Below, piece after piece: positions 45,353-55,075 of a stretch of 64,000 nucleotides of DNA. The position numbers were made by a program, and so were the translations under genes. Position 1 is the first letter of the stretch. Each line of letters starts with the position of its first letter. The notes beneath the pieces are model-generated. The model saw only the letters and a program-made list of their open reading frames with translations, made no database searches and was not told where the DNA came from. Source of the DNA: an uncultured Pseudomonas sp. (GTDB taxonomy: Bacteria; Pseudomonadota; Gammaproteobacteria; Pseudomonadales; Pseudomonadaceae); assembly GCF_946885955.1 (NCBI RefSeq), contig NZ_CAMPHI010000019.1:27186-91185 (forward strand). The letters run 5' to 3'.

Positions 45353-46299
45353 GCGACCTCCAGATAGGAACTGTGAATGGCTTGACCCAGCTGGCGCACC
45401 GACAGGATCAGGTCGGTCAACCAGGCATGCAGGCCTTCATCGAGAACTTCGTTGATGCTGGTGTAGCGCAGGCGCGCTTCCAGTTCGGCCGCCAGGCGTT
45501 GCGCCGGCCGGCCGTTTTCCCCCGGCAGGCTGGCGAGCATCAGGTTGAGTTCGTCCATGCAGGCGCGGAGCGAGCGCGGGATATCCGGGCGCAGCAACAG
45601 CAGTTCGGCGACCTTGCGCGTGCCGGGCGAGCCACGGTAGATCTCGGCGAAGGCCTCGAACGAGGAAAGCGCGCGAAGCAAGGCGTTCCACTGGTAGTAA
45701 CTGCGCGCCGGGCGGCCGTCGACCTGGTCGATGTCGTCGCCAAGCATCTCGTAGCGTGCATCGAGCAGACGCAGGGTGTTGTCGGCGCGCTCGATAAAGG
45801 TGCCGAGGCGGATAAACCGGTACGGATCGCCGCGCCTGATGGTGCCAAAAGTGGCGCCGAGGAACAGGTGCGAGCGCTCCTTGGCCCATTCGCAGAAGCG
45901 GCTGATGCCGTAACGCCCCAGGCCCTGCTCGGCGATGCCGCGGATTTCCAGCCAGGTGGCGTTGATGTTTTCCCACATGTCGGCGGTGATGCAGCCGCGC
46001 ACCGCATGGGCATTGCTGCGCGCCGCGCCCAGGCAGCAATAGAGGCTGGCCGGGTTGTCCGCATCCAGGGCGAAGAAATGCAGCATGCGTTCGGCGTGCA
46101 GCTGGCCGTGGCGCGCCCGGTATTCGTCCAGCGTGCCGGTGATCAGCAACGGCATAGCCAGTTCGTCGAGGCCGTCGGAGCGACCGTCCTGGGGCATCAG
46201 CGACAGGGAATAGCTGACATCGAGCATACGCGCGAGGTTTTCCGCGCGCTCCAGGTAGCGCGACATCCAGTACAGATCGGAAGCAGTGCGACTGAGCAT
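45349..46299 (-). CDS. Alpha-E domain protein of the Anbu locus
   Basis: A 316-residue all-helical protein (DUF403/alpha-E). MLSRTASDLYWMSRYLERAENLARMLD at the start is the family mark. GAGGA is upstream of the ATG at 46299. It always accompanies a circularly permuted ATP-grasp protein, here 2 bp upstream, and probably works with it in a peptide-ligating system. Confidence 0.93.
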   Translation of the reverse strand: MLSRTASDLYWMSRYLERAENLARMLDVSYSLSLMPQDGRSDGLDELAMPLLITGTLDEYRARHGQLHAERMLHFFALDADNPASLYCCLGAARSNAHAVRGCITADMWENINATWLEIRGIAEQGLGRYGISRFCEWAKERSHLFLGATFGTIRRGDPYRFIRLGTFIERADNTLRLLDARYEMLGDDIDQVDGRPARSYYQWNALLRALSSFEAFAEIYRGSPGTRKVAELLLLRPDIPRSLRACMDELNLMLASLPGENGRPAQRLAAELEARLRYTSINEVLDEGLHAWLTDLILSVRQLGQAIHSSYLEVA

Positions 46300-46301
46300 G
46301 A

Positions 46302-47711
46302 TTAATCCTCCACCACCCAGGTGTCCTTGGTACCGCCGCCTTGCGACGAGTTGACCACCAGCGAGCCTTCGCGCAGCGCCACGCGAGTCAGGCCACCCGG
46401 CACCAGGCGCACTTCCCGCCCGGACAGGACGAACGGGCGCAGGTCGATATGCCGCGGCGCTATGCCGTTTTCGACGAAGGTCGGGCAGGTCGACAGGCAC
46501 AGCGTCGGCTGGGCGATATAGGCCTCCGGTTTGGCGAGCAGGCGCAGGCGGAAGGCTTCGATTTCCGCCTGGCTCGCCGCCGGCCCGACCAGCATGCCGT
46601 AGCCGCCTGAGCCCTGGGTTTCCTTGACCACCAAATCGCCGAGGTTGGCCAGCACATGGGACAGCTCGGCCGGTTTACGGCATTGCCAGGTCGGTACGTT
46701 TTTCAGAATCGGCTCTTCATCCAGATAGAAACGGATCATGTCGCCGACATAGGGATAGATCGACTTGTCGTCCGCCACTCCGGTGCCGATCGCATTGGCC
46801 AGTACCACATTGCCCGAGCGATAGGCCGACAGCAGGCCGGGCACGCCGAGCATGGAGTCGGGATTGAAGGCCAGCGGGTCGAGGAAATCGTCGTCGAGAC
46901 GACGATAAATCACGTCGACCTGCCTGGCTCCGGCCGTGGTGCGCATATAGACCTTGTCGTCGCGCACGAACAGATCCGCGCCCTCGACCAGCTCCACGCC
47001 CATCTCGCGGGACAAAAATGCATGCTCGAAATAGGCGCTGTTGAAGCGCCCCGGCGTTAGCACCACGACGTTGGGATTATCCAGCGGGCTGGAGGACTTC
47101 AGGGTATCGAGCAACAGGTTCGGGTAATGGTCGATGGGGGCGATGCGCTGAGCGGCGAACAGCTCGGGAAACAGGCGCATCATCATCTTGCGATCTTCGA
47201 GCATATAGCTGACACCGCTCGGCGTGCGCAGGTTGTCCTCGAGCACGTAGTAGCTGCCGTCGCCATCGCGCACCAGGTCGACGCCGGCGATGTGCGCGTA
47301 GAGGTCGCGGTGCAGGTTGAGGCCCTGCATGGCGATCTGGTAACCCTCGTTGGCCAGCACCTGCTCGGCGGGAATCACCCCGGCCTTGATGATCCGCTGC
47401 TGGTGGTAGAGGTCGGCGAGAAACAGGTTCAGCGCCTGCACCCGCTGGATGCAGCCGCGTTCCACCACCCGCCACTCGCTGGCGGGGATACTGCGCGGAA
47501 TGGTGTCGAAAGGGATCAGCCGTTCGGTGCCCTGCTCGTCGCCATACAGGGTGAAGGTGATGCCGGCGCGGTGGAACAATAGATCCGCTTCGCGCCGACG
47601 CTGCGCCAGCAACTCCTTCGGCGTCTCGGCCAGCCAGCGGGCGAATTCCTCATAGTGCGGGCGGCATTCGCCGCTCGCCTGGTACATCTCGTCATAAAAA
47701 GTGCGGGTCAT
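46302..47711 (-). CDS. Circularly permuted ATP-grasp protein of the Anbu locus
   Basis: A 469-residue CP-ATP-grasp type 2 protein. VLEDNLRTPSGVSYMLEDR near residue 150 and VVKETQGSGGYGMLVGP near 370 are the family's nucleotide-binding motifs in permuted order. It is expected to ligate amino acids or peptides at ATP cost. CAGGAG six bases before the ATG at 47711 sets the start. It is the first gene of the locus. Confidence 0.93.
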   Translation of the reverse strand: MTRTFYDEMYQASGECRPHYEEFARWLAETPKELLAQRRREADLLFHRAGITFTLYGDEQGTERLIPFDTIPRSIPASEWRVVERGCIQRVQALNLFLADLYHQQRIIKAGVIPAEQVLANEGYQIAMQGLNLHRDLYAHIAGVDLVRDGDGSYYVLEDNLRTPSGVSYMLEDRKMMMRLFPELFAAQRIAPIDHYPNLLLDTLKSSSPLDNPNVVVLTPGRFNSAYFEHAFLSREMGVELVEGADLFVRDDKVYMRTTAGARQVDVIYRRLDDDFLDPLAFNPDSMLGVPGLLSAYRSGNVVLANAIGTGVADDKSIYPYVGDMIRFYLDEEPILKNVPTWQCRKPAELSHVLANLGDLVVKETQGSGGYGMLVGPAASQAEIEAFRLRLLAKPEAYIAQPTLCLSTCPTFVENGIAPRHIDLRPFVLSGREVRLVPGGLTRVALREGSLVVNSSQGGGTKDTWVVED

Positions 47712-47769
47712 GCCGTACTCCTGTTCACCCAAGCGCAAGAAAGCACTGCAAGGCCCAAGCCAGCAGATT

Positions 47770-47797
47770 TAGATATTATTTTTCAATGACTTAGCAA
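47770..47797 (-). promoter_or_regulatory. Possible promoter of the Anbu locus
   Basis: On the minus strand TTGCTA and TATCTA stand 16 bases apart in an AT-rich stretch, about 60 bp before the ATP-grasp start. A weak match. Confidence 0.35.
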
Positions 47798-47921
47798 TTT
47801 TAGACGAAACCACTGCACCGTTTTGGCGCAAAGCGCTGGCGCCTGGCTGCCCGTGGCTTCATTTTGCGGCGCCGTGACCACGAGCGGCAGGTGTCTGCAT
47901 GAATTGGAAAGGGGAATAAAC

Positions 47922-47949
47922 GCATCGACCAGCCGTAGCTGATCGATGC
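47922..47949 (-). terminator. Probable terminator of the RraB-like gene
   Basis: A 12-bp stem with one mismatch (GCATCGACCAGC with GCTGATCGATGC) and a 4-base loop, followed on the minus strand by GTTTATTC. Confidence 0.6.
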
Positions 47950-47970
47950 CTGTTGCTTGGCGCAGTGGTT

Positions 47971-48312
47971 TCAAGGACGTTGCGCCTTGACCTCCTGGGT
48001 CACGCCCCAACCGTCGAGCGTGCCGCCGAGCGGTACCACCACCGACGCCATGTCATGCTCGAAATCGCCAATGCCGGCGTGGGTGGCATACATCACCTTG
48101 CTCACCTGCAGATGCCAGGCGCCGTCATCGCGCTCGGTCACCAAAGCGTGCAAGGATTCGCCACGAAAATTTCTGGTCGCCATACGCGCCCGTTCCTCAT
48201 CCGGGAAGATGGCATAGAACTCGATTGGATGAACGCTGGCAAAGTCGAAACCGCCCTCTTTCATCCGCCGTAGAACCCCATTACTGACATCATCGTGCAA
48301 GGCTGTGCTCAT
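47971..48312 (-). CDS. RNase E inhibitor RraB-like protein
   Basis: A 113-residue protein of the RraB fold. FYAIFPDEERARMATRN and VPLGGTLDGWGVTQEV match the conserved start and end of the domain. In E. coli RraB binds RNase E and dampens mRNA decay. This version is slightly short (E. coli about 138), so the family assignment is firmer than the function. Confidence 0.82.
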   Translation of the reverse strand: MSTALHDDVSNGVLRRMKEGGFDFASVHPIEFYAIFPDEERARMATRNFRGESLHALVTERDDGAWHLQVSKVMYATHAGIGDFEHDMASVVVPLGGTLDGWGVTQEVKAQRP

Positions 48313-48987
48313 GAAGTGACCTCCTCAGGCGATGGATGAACTGACGGATCACTGGAAGCGAACTGCATTACCGGAGCGACCGGCGGCCCAAGTGATCCCT
48401 TGATCGTGTTCCCATTGCAACCGCCACTGCTTCGGCGGTGTCGCGGCACACAGCAACTGCGCCGCCCGAGAATCAAGCAAATGACTGCTTGATGTGTCAT
48501 ATGCCAGACCTGAAACCAGGGCTGGTTGCCGGTGGGTCATTGCAGAACGAAAAACCCAGAGCCGTCATCTGCAGACTAGCGCTATACCGGAGGTTTTGCC
48601 CGCGAAAAATTCACCGCACGCAGACGGCACCGTACCGCGTCGATCCGACACCAGCGGCTCAAGCGCTTCACGATGGGGCAATCGCGCCCTGCGGCGTGAA
48701 CCGGCGCACCAGGCGCAAGCGCAAGCCCAGCGGGCGATTCACCTATAACGCCAGCCCTTGCCGCGGACCGCGGCAGCATCCTCGAGCACCACCCCACAGG
48801 GGTCATCACCGACACCTCGAACGCCTTGCTGCGCGGCTGCGGCGTACTGACGAACGGTGGCAACCGTACGTCGACGCGAACCGCGGCTGTGGAACAATCG
48901 CGCAGTCGCCTGAGCGAAGCCCGAGGTGGCCAGTTTGAAAGTCAGCTGCGTGCTGACACGGCAGTGTCCGCGCGCTATCGTCCCGCC
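48313..48987. other. Intergenic 675 bp between the RraB-like gene and alkA, no convincing gene
   Basis: Several overlapping open frames exist because of high GC, but none has a good ribosome binding site or a recognisable domain. Decayed sequence is possible: on the minus strand, GVGDDPCGVVLEDAAAVRG near 48780 looks protein-like but lacks a start. The promoters of both divergent genes must lie here. Confidence 0.4.
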
Positions 48988-49860
48988 ATGCATACCTCGC
49001 CCCCCATCCTGCTTGCCTACCAACCGCCCTGGGATTGGCAGCAATTCCATGCGCACTACCAGCTGCGCGCCCTGACCGGCGTCGAGCAATTGAGTGCCGA
49101 AGGTTACTGTCGCAGCTTCCGCATCGACGGCGTTGACGGCTGGTTCAGCGTCCGTCCCGTACCCGCGCAGAACGCCCTGCTGTTGCGTCATAGCCCATCC
49201 GCCCTGGCTTGCCTGCCGGCGCTCACCCTCCGAATCAGGCGCATGTTCGATCTGGATGCCGAGCCCCTGCGCATTGCCGCGCACTTTGCCGACGACGCCT
49301 ATTTGGGGCCGTCGTTCACACGTTACCCGCACTTGCGCCTGCCCACCGCGTTCGATCCGTTCGAACAGGCGGTGCGCGCCATCGTCGGCCAGCAGATTAC
49401 GGTGAAAGCCGCGGTCACCATCACCACGCGACTGGTCGAGCGGCTCGGCGAACCGCTGCTCGATACCGACCCGCAAGCGCCTCAGCGCCTGTTTCCCAGC
49501 CCGGCGGCGATTGCCGGCGCCAACCTCGAAGGCATCGGCATGCCAGGCAAGCGGGTGCAGTGCCTGCAACACTTCGCCGCGCAGATCGCCAGCGGCGCCT
49601 TGCGTCTGGATATCGACGAAGGCAGCCAGGCATTGGTCGAGCGCCTTTGCGCCCTGCCCGGCATCGGCCCCTGGACGGCGCAGTACATCGCCCTGCGCGC
49701 CTTCGGCGAGGTCGATGCATTTCCCGCCAGCGACCTGGGTTTGCTCAAGTCGCCACTCTGGGGCAGCGGCGGCATCAGCGCCAAACAGCTCAGCGCCCGC
49801 GCCGAAGCCTGGCGACCATGGCGCGCCTATGCCGCGGTGCATCTCTGGCACAGCAGTTGA
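48988..49860 (+). CDS. alkA: DNA-3-methyladenine glycosylase II
   Basis: A 290-residue HhH-GPD glycosylase that removes alkylated bases. The N-terminal AlkA-type domain (about 8-90) precedes the hairpin LPGIGPWTAQYIALRAFGEVDAFP with the catalytic Asp just after (SDLGL). The ATG at 48988 is chosen because the domain begins there. ogt, another alkylation repair gene, lies 2.6 kb downstream beyond glgP. Confidence 0.92.
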   Translation: MHTSPPILLAYQPPWDWQQFHAHYQLRALTGVEQLSAEGYCRSFRIDGVDGWFSVRPVPAQNALLLRHSPSALACLPALTLRIRRMFDLDAEPLRIAAHFADDAYLGPSFTRYPHLRLPTAFDPFEQAVRAIVGQQITVKAAVTITTRLVERLGEPLLDTDPQAPQRLFPSPAAIAGANLEGIGMPGKRVQCLQHFAAQIASGALRLDIDEGSQALVERLCALPGIGPWTAQYIALRAFGEVDAFPASDLGLLKSPLWGSGGISAKQLSARAEAWRPWRAYAAVHLWHSS

Positions 49861-49991
49861 TTCGCCAGCATGCGGATCAGACATAAGGGCTCGGGTAAAT
49901 AAACATAGGCGAACCCTGAAGCAATACGGCGGGTCACAACCCTAGAAACCTTCGTTGTCCCGTGTCCCGCCACCTGCTAAGGATGCCGTAA

Positions 49992-52448
49992 ATGTCCGAG
50001 GAGCCCACCCCAACCGTCGATGCCGATGAAGTCGCCGCGTTCCGTGCCAATGTCCTGGCCAAGCTGACCTACGCCGTAGGCAAGGACCCCGAACACGCCT
50101 TCGATCACGACTGGTTCGAAGCAATTGCCCTGGCCACCCGCGATCGCCTGGTCGAGAAATGGATGGATCACACGCGCAAGATCTACCGCGAAGGTAAAAA
50201 GCGCGTCTATTACCTGTCCCTGGAATTTCTCATCGGCCGCCTGTTATTCGACAACCTGTGCAATCTCGGCCTGCAGCACGTCGCCCGCGCCGCAATGGAC
50301 GACCTGGGGGTCGACCTCGAGCGGATCCGCGGCCTGGAAGCCGACGCGGCGCTGGGCAACGGCGGCCTGGGGCGCTTGGCCGCCTGCTTTATGGAAAGCA
50401 TGGCGACGCTCGGCCTGGCCGCCCACGGCTACGGTATCCGTTACGAGCATGGTCTGTTCCGCCAATCGATCGTCGATGGCTGGCAGCTCGAACAAACCGA
50501 AATCTGGCTGGATTTCGGCAACCCCTGGGAGTTCGAGCGCCCCGAGGTCAGCTATCTGATCGGTTTCGGCGGCGGCGTGGCGGCTTCGCCGGCGACCCGC
50601 GACGAACCCAAGCAATATTGGAATTGGGCAGAAGGCATCCGCGCCATCGCCTACGACACCCCGATCGCCGGCTGGCGCGGGGCCGGCGTCAACACCCTGC
50701 GCCTGTGGCGCGCGCGGGCCGAAAGCGACTTCCATCTGGAACGTTTCAATGCCGGCGACCATATCGGCGCGGTGGCCGAGGAGGCGCGTGCCGAGCGTAT
50801 CTCGCGGGTGCTCTATCCAGCCGACAGCACCGAGGCCGGTCAGGAACTGCGCCTGCGTCAGGAGTACTTCTTCGTCTCCGCCTCGCTGCAGGATTTGCTA
50901 CGCCGCCACCTCAATCAGCACGGCGATGTGGCCAGCCTGCCCGAGTACGCGGCCATCCAGCTCAACGACACGCACCCGGCCATTGCCGTCGCCGAGCTGA
51001 TGCGCCTGCTGGTCGACGTGCATGATCAGCCCTGGGACAAAGCCTGGGACATCACCGTCGCAACCCTTTCCTACACCAACCACACACTGCTGCCCGAGGC
51101 CCTGGAAACCTGGTCGGTGGGGCTGATGGAGCGCCTGCTGCCGCGGCATATGCAGATCATCTACCTGATCAACGCCTACCACATCGATGCGCTGCGGGCG
51201 CGCGACATCCATGATTTCGAACTGCTGCGCTCGGTCTCGTTGATCGAGGAGGACAACGGCCGCCGGGTGCGCATGGGCAACCTGGCGTTTCTCGGCTCAC
51301 ACAGCATCAACGGGGTGTCCGGGCTGCACACCGAGTTGATGCGTAAAACCGTTTTCTCCCACCTGCATTCGCTCTACCCCGAACGCATCAACAACAAAAC
51401 CAACGGCATTACCTTCCGCCGCTGGCTCTACCAGGCCAACCCCGAGCTGACCGCGTTACTCGTCGAGCATGCCGGCGAGGCGCTGCTCGACGACCCGCAG
51501 CATCTGTTGCAAAGCATCCAGGCCTGCGCCGAGCAACCCGCGTTCCGCCGGCGCTTCGCCGCCCAACGCCAGCTGAAGAAGCGCGCCCTGGTGCGCTCGG
51601 TTGAGGAACGCATGGGGCTTATCCTCGACCCGGAAGCCCTGTTCGATGTGCAGATCAAACGCATCCACGAATACAAGCGCCAACTGCTCAATCTGTTGCA
51701 CACGGTGGCGCTGTATCAGGCGATGCGCGACGAACCCACGGTCGATTGGGTGCCTCGAGTGAAGATCTTTGCTGGCAAGGCCGCCGCCAGCTACCACCAG
51801 GCCAAGCTGATCATCAAGCTGGCCAATGACATCGCACGCACCGTGAACGACGACCCGACGCTACGCGGCCAGCTCAAGGTGGCGTTTCTCGCCAACTACA
51901 ACGTCAGCCTGGCGGAAACCATTATTCCCGCCGCCGACCTCTCCGAGCAGATTTCCACCGCTGGGCTGGAAGCATCCGGTACCAGCAACATGAAGTTCGC
52001 CTTGAACGGTGCGCTGACCATCGGCACCCTCGACGGCGCCAACGTGGAAATGTCCGAGCTGATCGGCACCGAGCACATGTTCATCTTCGGTATGAGTGCA
52101 ACTCAAGTGCAGGCGCGCAAGCGCGTCGGCGCCTACAACGCCGAGTCGCTGGTGCAGGCCTCGCCACGCCTGTACGAGGTCCTGCAGGCAATCCGCAACG
52201 GCGTATTCTCCCCGGATGATCCCAATCGCTATCGGCTCCTGGTGGATGAGCTGATCGCCCACGACACCTATTTCGTCTGCGCCGATTTCGATGCCTACTG
52301 GCAGGCGCAGCGCCGGGTCGACGCGTACTGGCGCACGCCCGACCAGTGGTGGCGCTCGGCCATCCTGAACACGGCACGGTCGGGCTGGTTCTCGTCGGAT
52401 CGCACGATTGGCGAATACGCCCGCGAAATATGGAAGGTGCTCAAGTGA
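49992..52448 (+). CDS. glgP: Glycogen/starch/maltodextrin phosphorylase
   Basis: An 818-residue GT35 enzyme that releases glucose 1-phosphate from alpha-1,4-glucan. The pyridoxal phosphate lysine is K668 in EASGTSNMKFALNGAL; NGGLGRLAACFMES and YGIRYEHGLF mark the N-terminal half. Length is usual. No other glycogen genes are in the window. Confidence 0.96.
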   Translation: MSEEPTPTVDADEVAAFRANVLAKLTYAVGKDPEHAFDHDWFEAIALATRDRLVEKWMDHTRKIYREGKKRVYYLSLEFLIGRLLFDNLCNLGLQHVARAAMDDLGVDLERIRGLEADAALGNGGLGRLAACFMESMATLGLAAHGYGIRYEHGLFRQSIVDGWQLEQTEIWLDFGNPWEFERPEVSYLIGFGGGVAASPATRDEPKQYWNWAEGIRAIAYDTPIAGWRGAGVNTLRLWRARAESDFHLERFNAGDHIGAVAEEARAERISRVLYPADSTEAGQELRLRQEYFFVSASLQDLLRRHLNQHGDVASLPEYAAIQLNDTHPAIAVAELMRLLVDVHDQPWDKAWDITVATLSYTNHTLLPEALETWSVGLMERLLPRHMQIIYLINAYHIDALRARDIHDFELLRSVSLIEEDNGRRVRMGNLAFLGSHSINGVSGLHTELMRKTVFSHLHSLYPERINNKTNGITFRRWLYQANPELTALLVEHAGEALLDDPQHLLQSIQACAEQPAFRRRFAAQRQLKKRALVRSVEERMGLILDPEALFDVQIKRIHEYKRQLLNLLHTVALYQAMRDEPTVDWVPRVKIFAGKAAASYHQAKLIIKLANDIARTVNDDPTLRGQLKVAFLANYNVSLAETIIPAADLSEQISTAGLEASGTSNMKFALNGALTIGTLDGANVEMSELIGTEHMFIFGMSATQVQARKRVGAYNAESLVQASPRLYEVLQAIRNGVFSPDDPNRYRLLVDELIAHDTYFVCADFDAYWQAQRRVDAYWRTPDQWWRSAILNTARSGWFSSDRTIGEYAREIWKVLK

Positions 52449-52495
52449 GACTAGAATAGGCGGCATATCAAACGCCGACTCGACAGGAGATTCAG

Positions 52496-52993
52496 GTGCA
52501 TTACCGCTATCACGACAGCCCGCTCGGGCGCCTGCTGCTGGTCGGCGATCATGCCGGATTACAGCAAGTATCGATGGATATCGACGGCAAACCCTGGCGT
52601 CTCGATCCGACTTGGCTTAACGCGGGCACCGAGCTGGACGAAACCTGCCGGCAACTGGATGCTTACTTCGCCGGGCGGCGCCAAGCCTTCGACCTCCCCC
52701 TCGCCCCTCGGGGCACGGCCTTTCAACAGGCCGTCTGGCAGGCGTTGCTGAGCATCCCGTTCGGTCAGACCAGCAGTTACAGCGCCCTGGCCGCGCAGAT
52801 CGGCCGGCCGAGCGCCATGCGTGCGGTGGGCGCCGCCAATGGCGCCAACCCGATTGCCGTGATCATCCCCTGCCACCGGGTAATCGGCCGCGACGGCAGC
52901 CTCACCGGCTACGCCGGCGGCCTCACGCGCAAGGCTTTATTGCTCCGACTCGAAGGCGCGCAGCTGCAGCAACAGGCGGAATTTTCGCTGTAA
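52496..52993 (+). CDS. ogt: Methylated-DNA-protein-cysteine methyltransferase
   Basis: A 165-residue suicide repair protein. The acceptor Cys is C126 in IPCHRVIG, with GxxxYAGGLTRK following. The GTG start at 52496 has AGGAGA seven bases upstream. Together with alkA it serves alkylation repair; an adaptive Ada regulator is not seen here. Confidence 0.94.
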   Translation: MHYRYHDSPLGRLLLVGDHAGLQQVSMDIDGKPWRLDPTWLNAGTELDETCRQLDAYFAGRRQAFDLPLAPRGTAFQQAVWQALLSIPFGQTSSYSALAAQIGRPSAMRAVGAANGANPIAVIIPCHRVIGRDGSLTGYAGGLTRKALLLRLEGAQLQQQAEFSL

Positions 52994-53015
52994 TCATCTG
53001 ACGACGCCGTTCCGC

Positions 53016-53204
53016 TCAGAACCGCACCCTACCCCGCGGGCCAAGCAGCGCCCAGATAATCAGCCCAAGCACCGGTAGAAACAGGATAAGCAGCACCCAG
53101 AGCACTTTCTTGCCCACGTCGCCGCTGCTATTGACCACATTGAGAATGACCCAGATATCCAGCGCCAAAATGATCAAGCCGAATAGGCCGCCAAATAAAT
53201 CCAT
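53016..53204 (-). CDS. PLD-nuclease N-terminal-domain small membrane protein
   Basis: A 62-residue protein with two hydrophobic helices separated by NSSGDVGKKVLW, the PLDc_N (cardiolipin synthase N-terminal-like) pattern. AAGGAG seven bases upstream sets the ATG. Function is unknown; it probably anchors in the inner membrane. Confidence 0.85.
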   Translation of the reverse strand: MDLFGGLFGLIILALDIWVILNVVNSSGDVGKKVLWVLLILFLPVLGLIIWALLGPRGRVRF

Positions 53205-53321
53205 GGTGATACTCCTTTGCTCACTGCATAAATGGCTTGCGCCGCGGGTCATGGGACGACGCCCATCAAGGTGTCAGATTGCCAGGATCACGCCTTGGTT
53301 CCTTCCACCCGCATACCGACC

Positions 53322-53864
53322 TCAATCGTCCAGCCGGGGAAAAGCGCTGGCAATGGGGTCGCCGGTGAAGTGCGCAGCCGCTTGCGGCGCGTTGAACAGG
53401 CGAATCGCCACGAAGTGCGGATGCTCCCCCATATCGAACCAGCGCTTCATCCCGGACGGGATAACGATCAGGTCGTTCTTCTCGCACAGCACTGCGTACA
53501 GGTAATCGTCGACATGCAGGCCGAACAGGCCACGACCGGCGACGAACAAACACACCTCATCCTCAGCGTAGCTGTGTTCTTCCAGACGTTCGGCGCGCAG
53601 TTCGGCCGGCTGCGGCTGCCGGTTGTCCATGCGCACGACCTCGACATGGGCCAATCCCCGCTCGGCCATCAGCCCGTCGAGCGGCATGCGATAGGCGCCA
53701 ATCAATTCGTCATGGCTGGCGTCGGGCGCCAAAGGCGCAGCCGCCTGCCAGCGCTCGAAGCGTACGCCGAGCTCGGCCAGAGTGCTGGCGATGTCCTCAA
53801 GATGGGTCAATACCTTGTTCGGCAGGTTGGCAGAAGTCAGGTGGTAAACGCTCAAGCTGCTCAT
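53322..53864 (-). CDS. Acireductone dioxygenase (MtnD)-like protein with two altered metal ligands
   Basis: A 180-residue cupin closely like ARD enzymes, which oxidise acireductone in the methionine salvage pathway. The metal site of characterised ARDs is His96, His98, Glu102 and His140. Here the equivalents read H97, Y99, E103 (EEHSYAEDE) and R141 (KRWFDMG). So two of the four ligands are missing, while the scaffold (YAVLCEKNDLI, EHPHFVAIRLF) is intact. It may be inactive or regulatory, or have changed chemistry. The gene overlaps the MFS gene by 4 bp. mtnB and mtnC are not beside it. Confidence 0.85.
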   Translation of the reverse strand: MSSLSVYHLTSANLPNKVLTHLEDIASTLAELGVRFERWQAAAPLAPDASHDELIGAYRMPLDGLMAERGLAHVEVVRMDNRQPQPAELRAERLEEHSYAEDEVCLFVAGRGLFGLHVDDYLYAVLCEKNDLIVIPSGMKRWFDMGEHPHFVAIRLFNAPQAAAHFTGDPIASAFPRLDD

Positions 53865-55060
53865 ATTCGGCCTCTGGTGTTGTCGGTAACGCGATCGGAG
53901 ACGCGGCTGGCGGGCTGCTCGTCGCTGATCCAGGTGAAGGTGATAAAGGCGGCAACCATCACCACCAGGCTGGCGATGGCGAAGGTCCAGGCCGGGCCCA
54001 GGGTATTCCAACTGTAGCCCGAATAGAGCGCGCCCAAGGCGCCGCCCACACCGGCGAGGGCGGCGTATAGCGCCTGCCCCTGACCTTGCTGGCGGTCGGC
54101 GAAACTGCGCTGCACGAAATGAATCGCCGCCGCATGGAAGCTGCCGAACGTCGCCGCGTGCATCAACTGGGCAAACAGCAGCACCGGCAAATGGTCGGCC
54201 AGGTTACCCAGCAGCAACCAGCGTGCTGCGGTGATCAGAAAGCTCGCCAACAACACGCTACGCAGGGAATAACGCGCCAGCAGCTTGGCCATCACCATGA
54301 ACAGTACGATTTCCGCCAGCACACCGAGCGCCCATAACTGGCCGATCAAACCGCGCGAATAGCCGAGGCTTTCCAGGTGCAGGCTGAGAAAGGTGTAGTA
54401 CGGCCCGTTGCTCAATTGCATCAGACCGACGCTGAGGTAGAAGGCGAGAATCCCCGGCCGGCGCAACTGCCGGATGAAACCGCCCTCGCCCAAGGTGTTC
54501 GGGCGCAATTGCGGTTCGGCATTGGGCACCCACCAGCTGCTCAGGACGATACCGGCCATGATCAGCACCAATGCCCAGGGGTAAGCGGCCAGACTCAGCG
54601 AATCGAACAGTTTGCCCAGGCCCACCACCGCGACGATAAAGCCGATGCTGCCCCACAGGCGGACCTGGCTGTAGCGCGCGGCCTGTTCGCGCAAATGCGC
54701 CAGGGTGATCACCTCGAACTGCGGCAGCACCGCATGCCAGAAGAACGCGTGCGACGCCATGATCAGCGCCAGCCAGGCGTAGCTCTGGCTGATAAAGATG
54801 CCGGCGAAACACACCAGGGTGCAGAACGCGCCAAAACGCACGATCGCCAAGCGCCTGCCGGTGGTGTCGCCCAGCCAGCCCCAGATATTCGGCGCGACGC
54901 AGCGCATCAGCATGGGAATGGCGACCAACTCACCAATGCGCGCCGCGGAAAAACCCAGGTAGTCGAAGTACAGCGCCAGAAACGGCGCCGTGGCGCCGAG
55001 CAGCGAGAAGTAGAAGAGGTAGAAACCGGACAAACGCCAATAAGGCAGGGCGTCGCTCAT
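53861..55060 (-). CDS. MFS transporter, phenyl-propionate-permease-like
   Basis: A 399-residue transporter with about twelve helices. The N-terminal FYFSLLGATAPFLALYFDYLGFSAARIGEL and NIWGWLGDTTGRR resemble the HcaT/PPP group of major facilitators. The substrate is unknown. It stops inside the start of the ARD-like gene (ATGA overlap), so both are one transcript. Confidence 0.9.
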   Translation of the reverse strand: MSDALPYWRLSGFYLFYFSLLGATAPFLALYFDYLGFSAARIGELVAIPMLMRCVAPNIWGWLGDTTGRRLAIVRFGAFCTLVCFAGIFISQSYAWLALIMASHAFFWHAVLPQFEVITLAHLREQAARYSQVRLWGSIGFIVAVVGLGKLFDSLSLAAYPWALVLIMAGIVLSSWWVPNAEPQLRPNTLGEGGFIRQLRRPGILAFYLSVGLMQLSNGPYYTFLSLHLESLGYSRGLIGQLWALGVLAEIVLFMVMAKLLARYSLRSVLLASFLITAARWLLLGNLADHLPVLLFAQLMHAATFGSFHAAAIHFVQRSFADRQQGQGQALYAALAGVGGALGALYSGYSWNTLGPAWTFAIASLVVMVAAFITFTWISDEQPASRVSDRVTDNTRGRI

Positions 55061-55075
55061 GGCCTGACCGTAGCC

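Noticed and set aside
48438..48938. Overlapping frames between the RraB-like gene and alkA
   Set aside because: Arg/Pro-rich translations typical of out-of-frame GC-rich DNA and no start signal.
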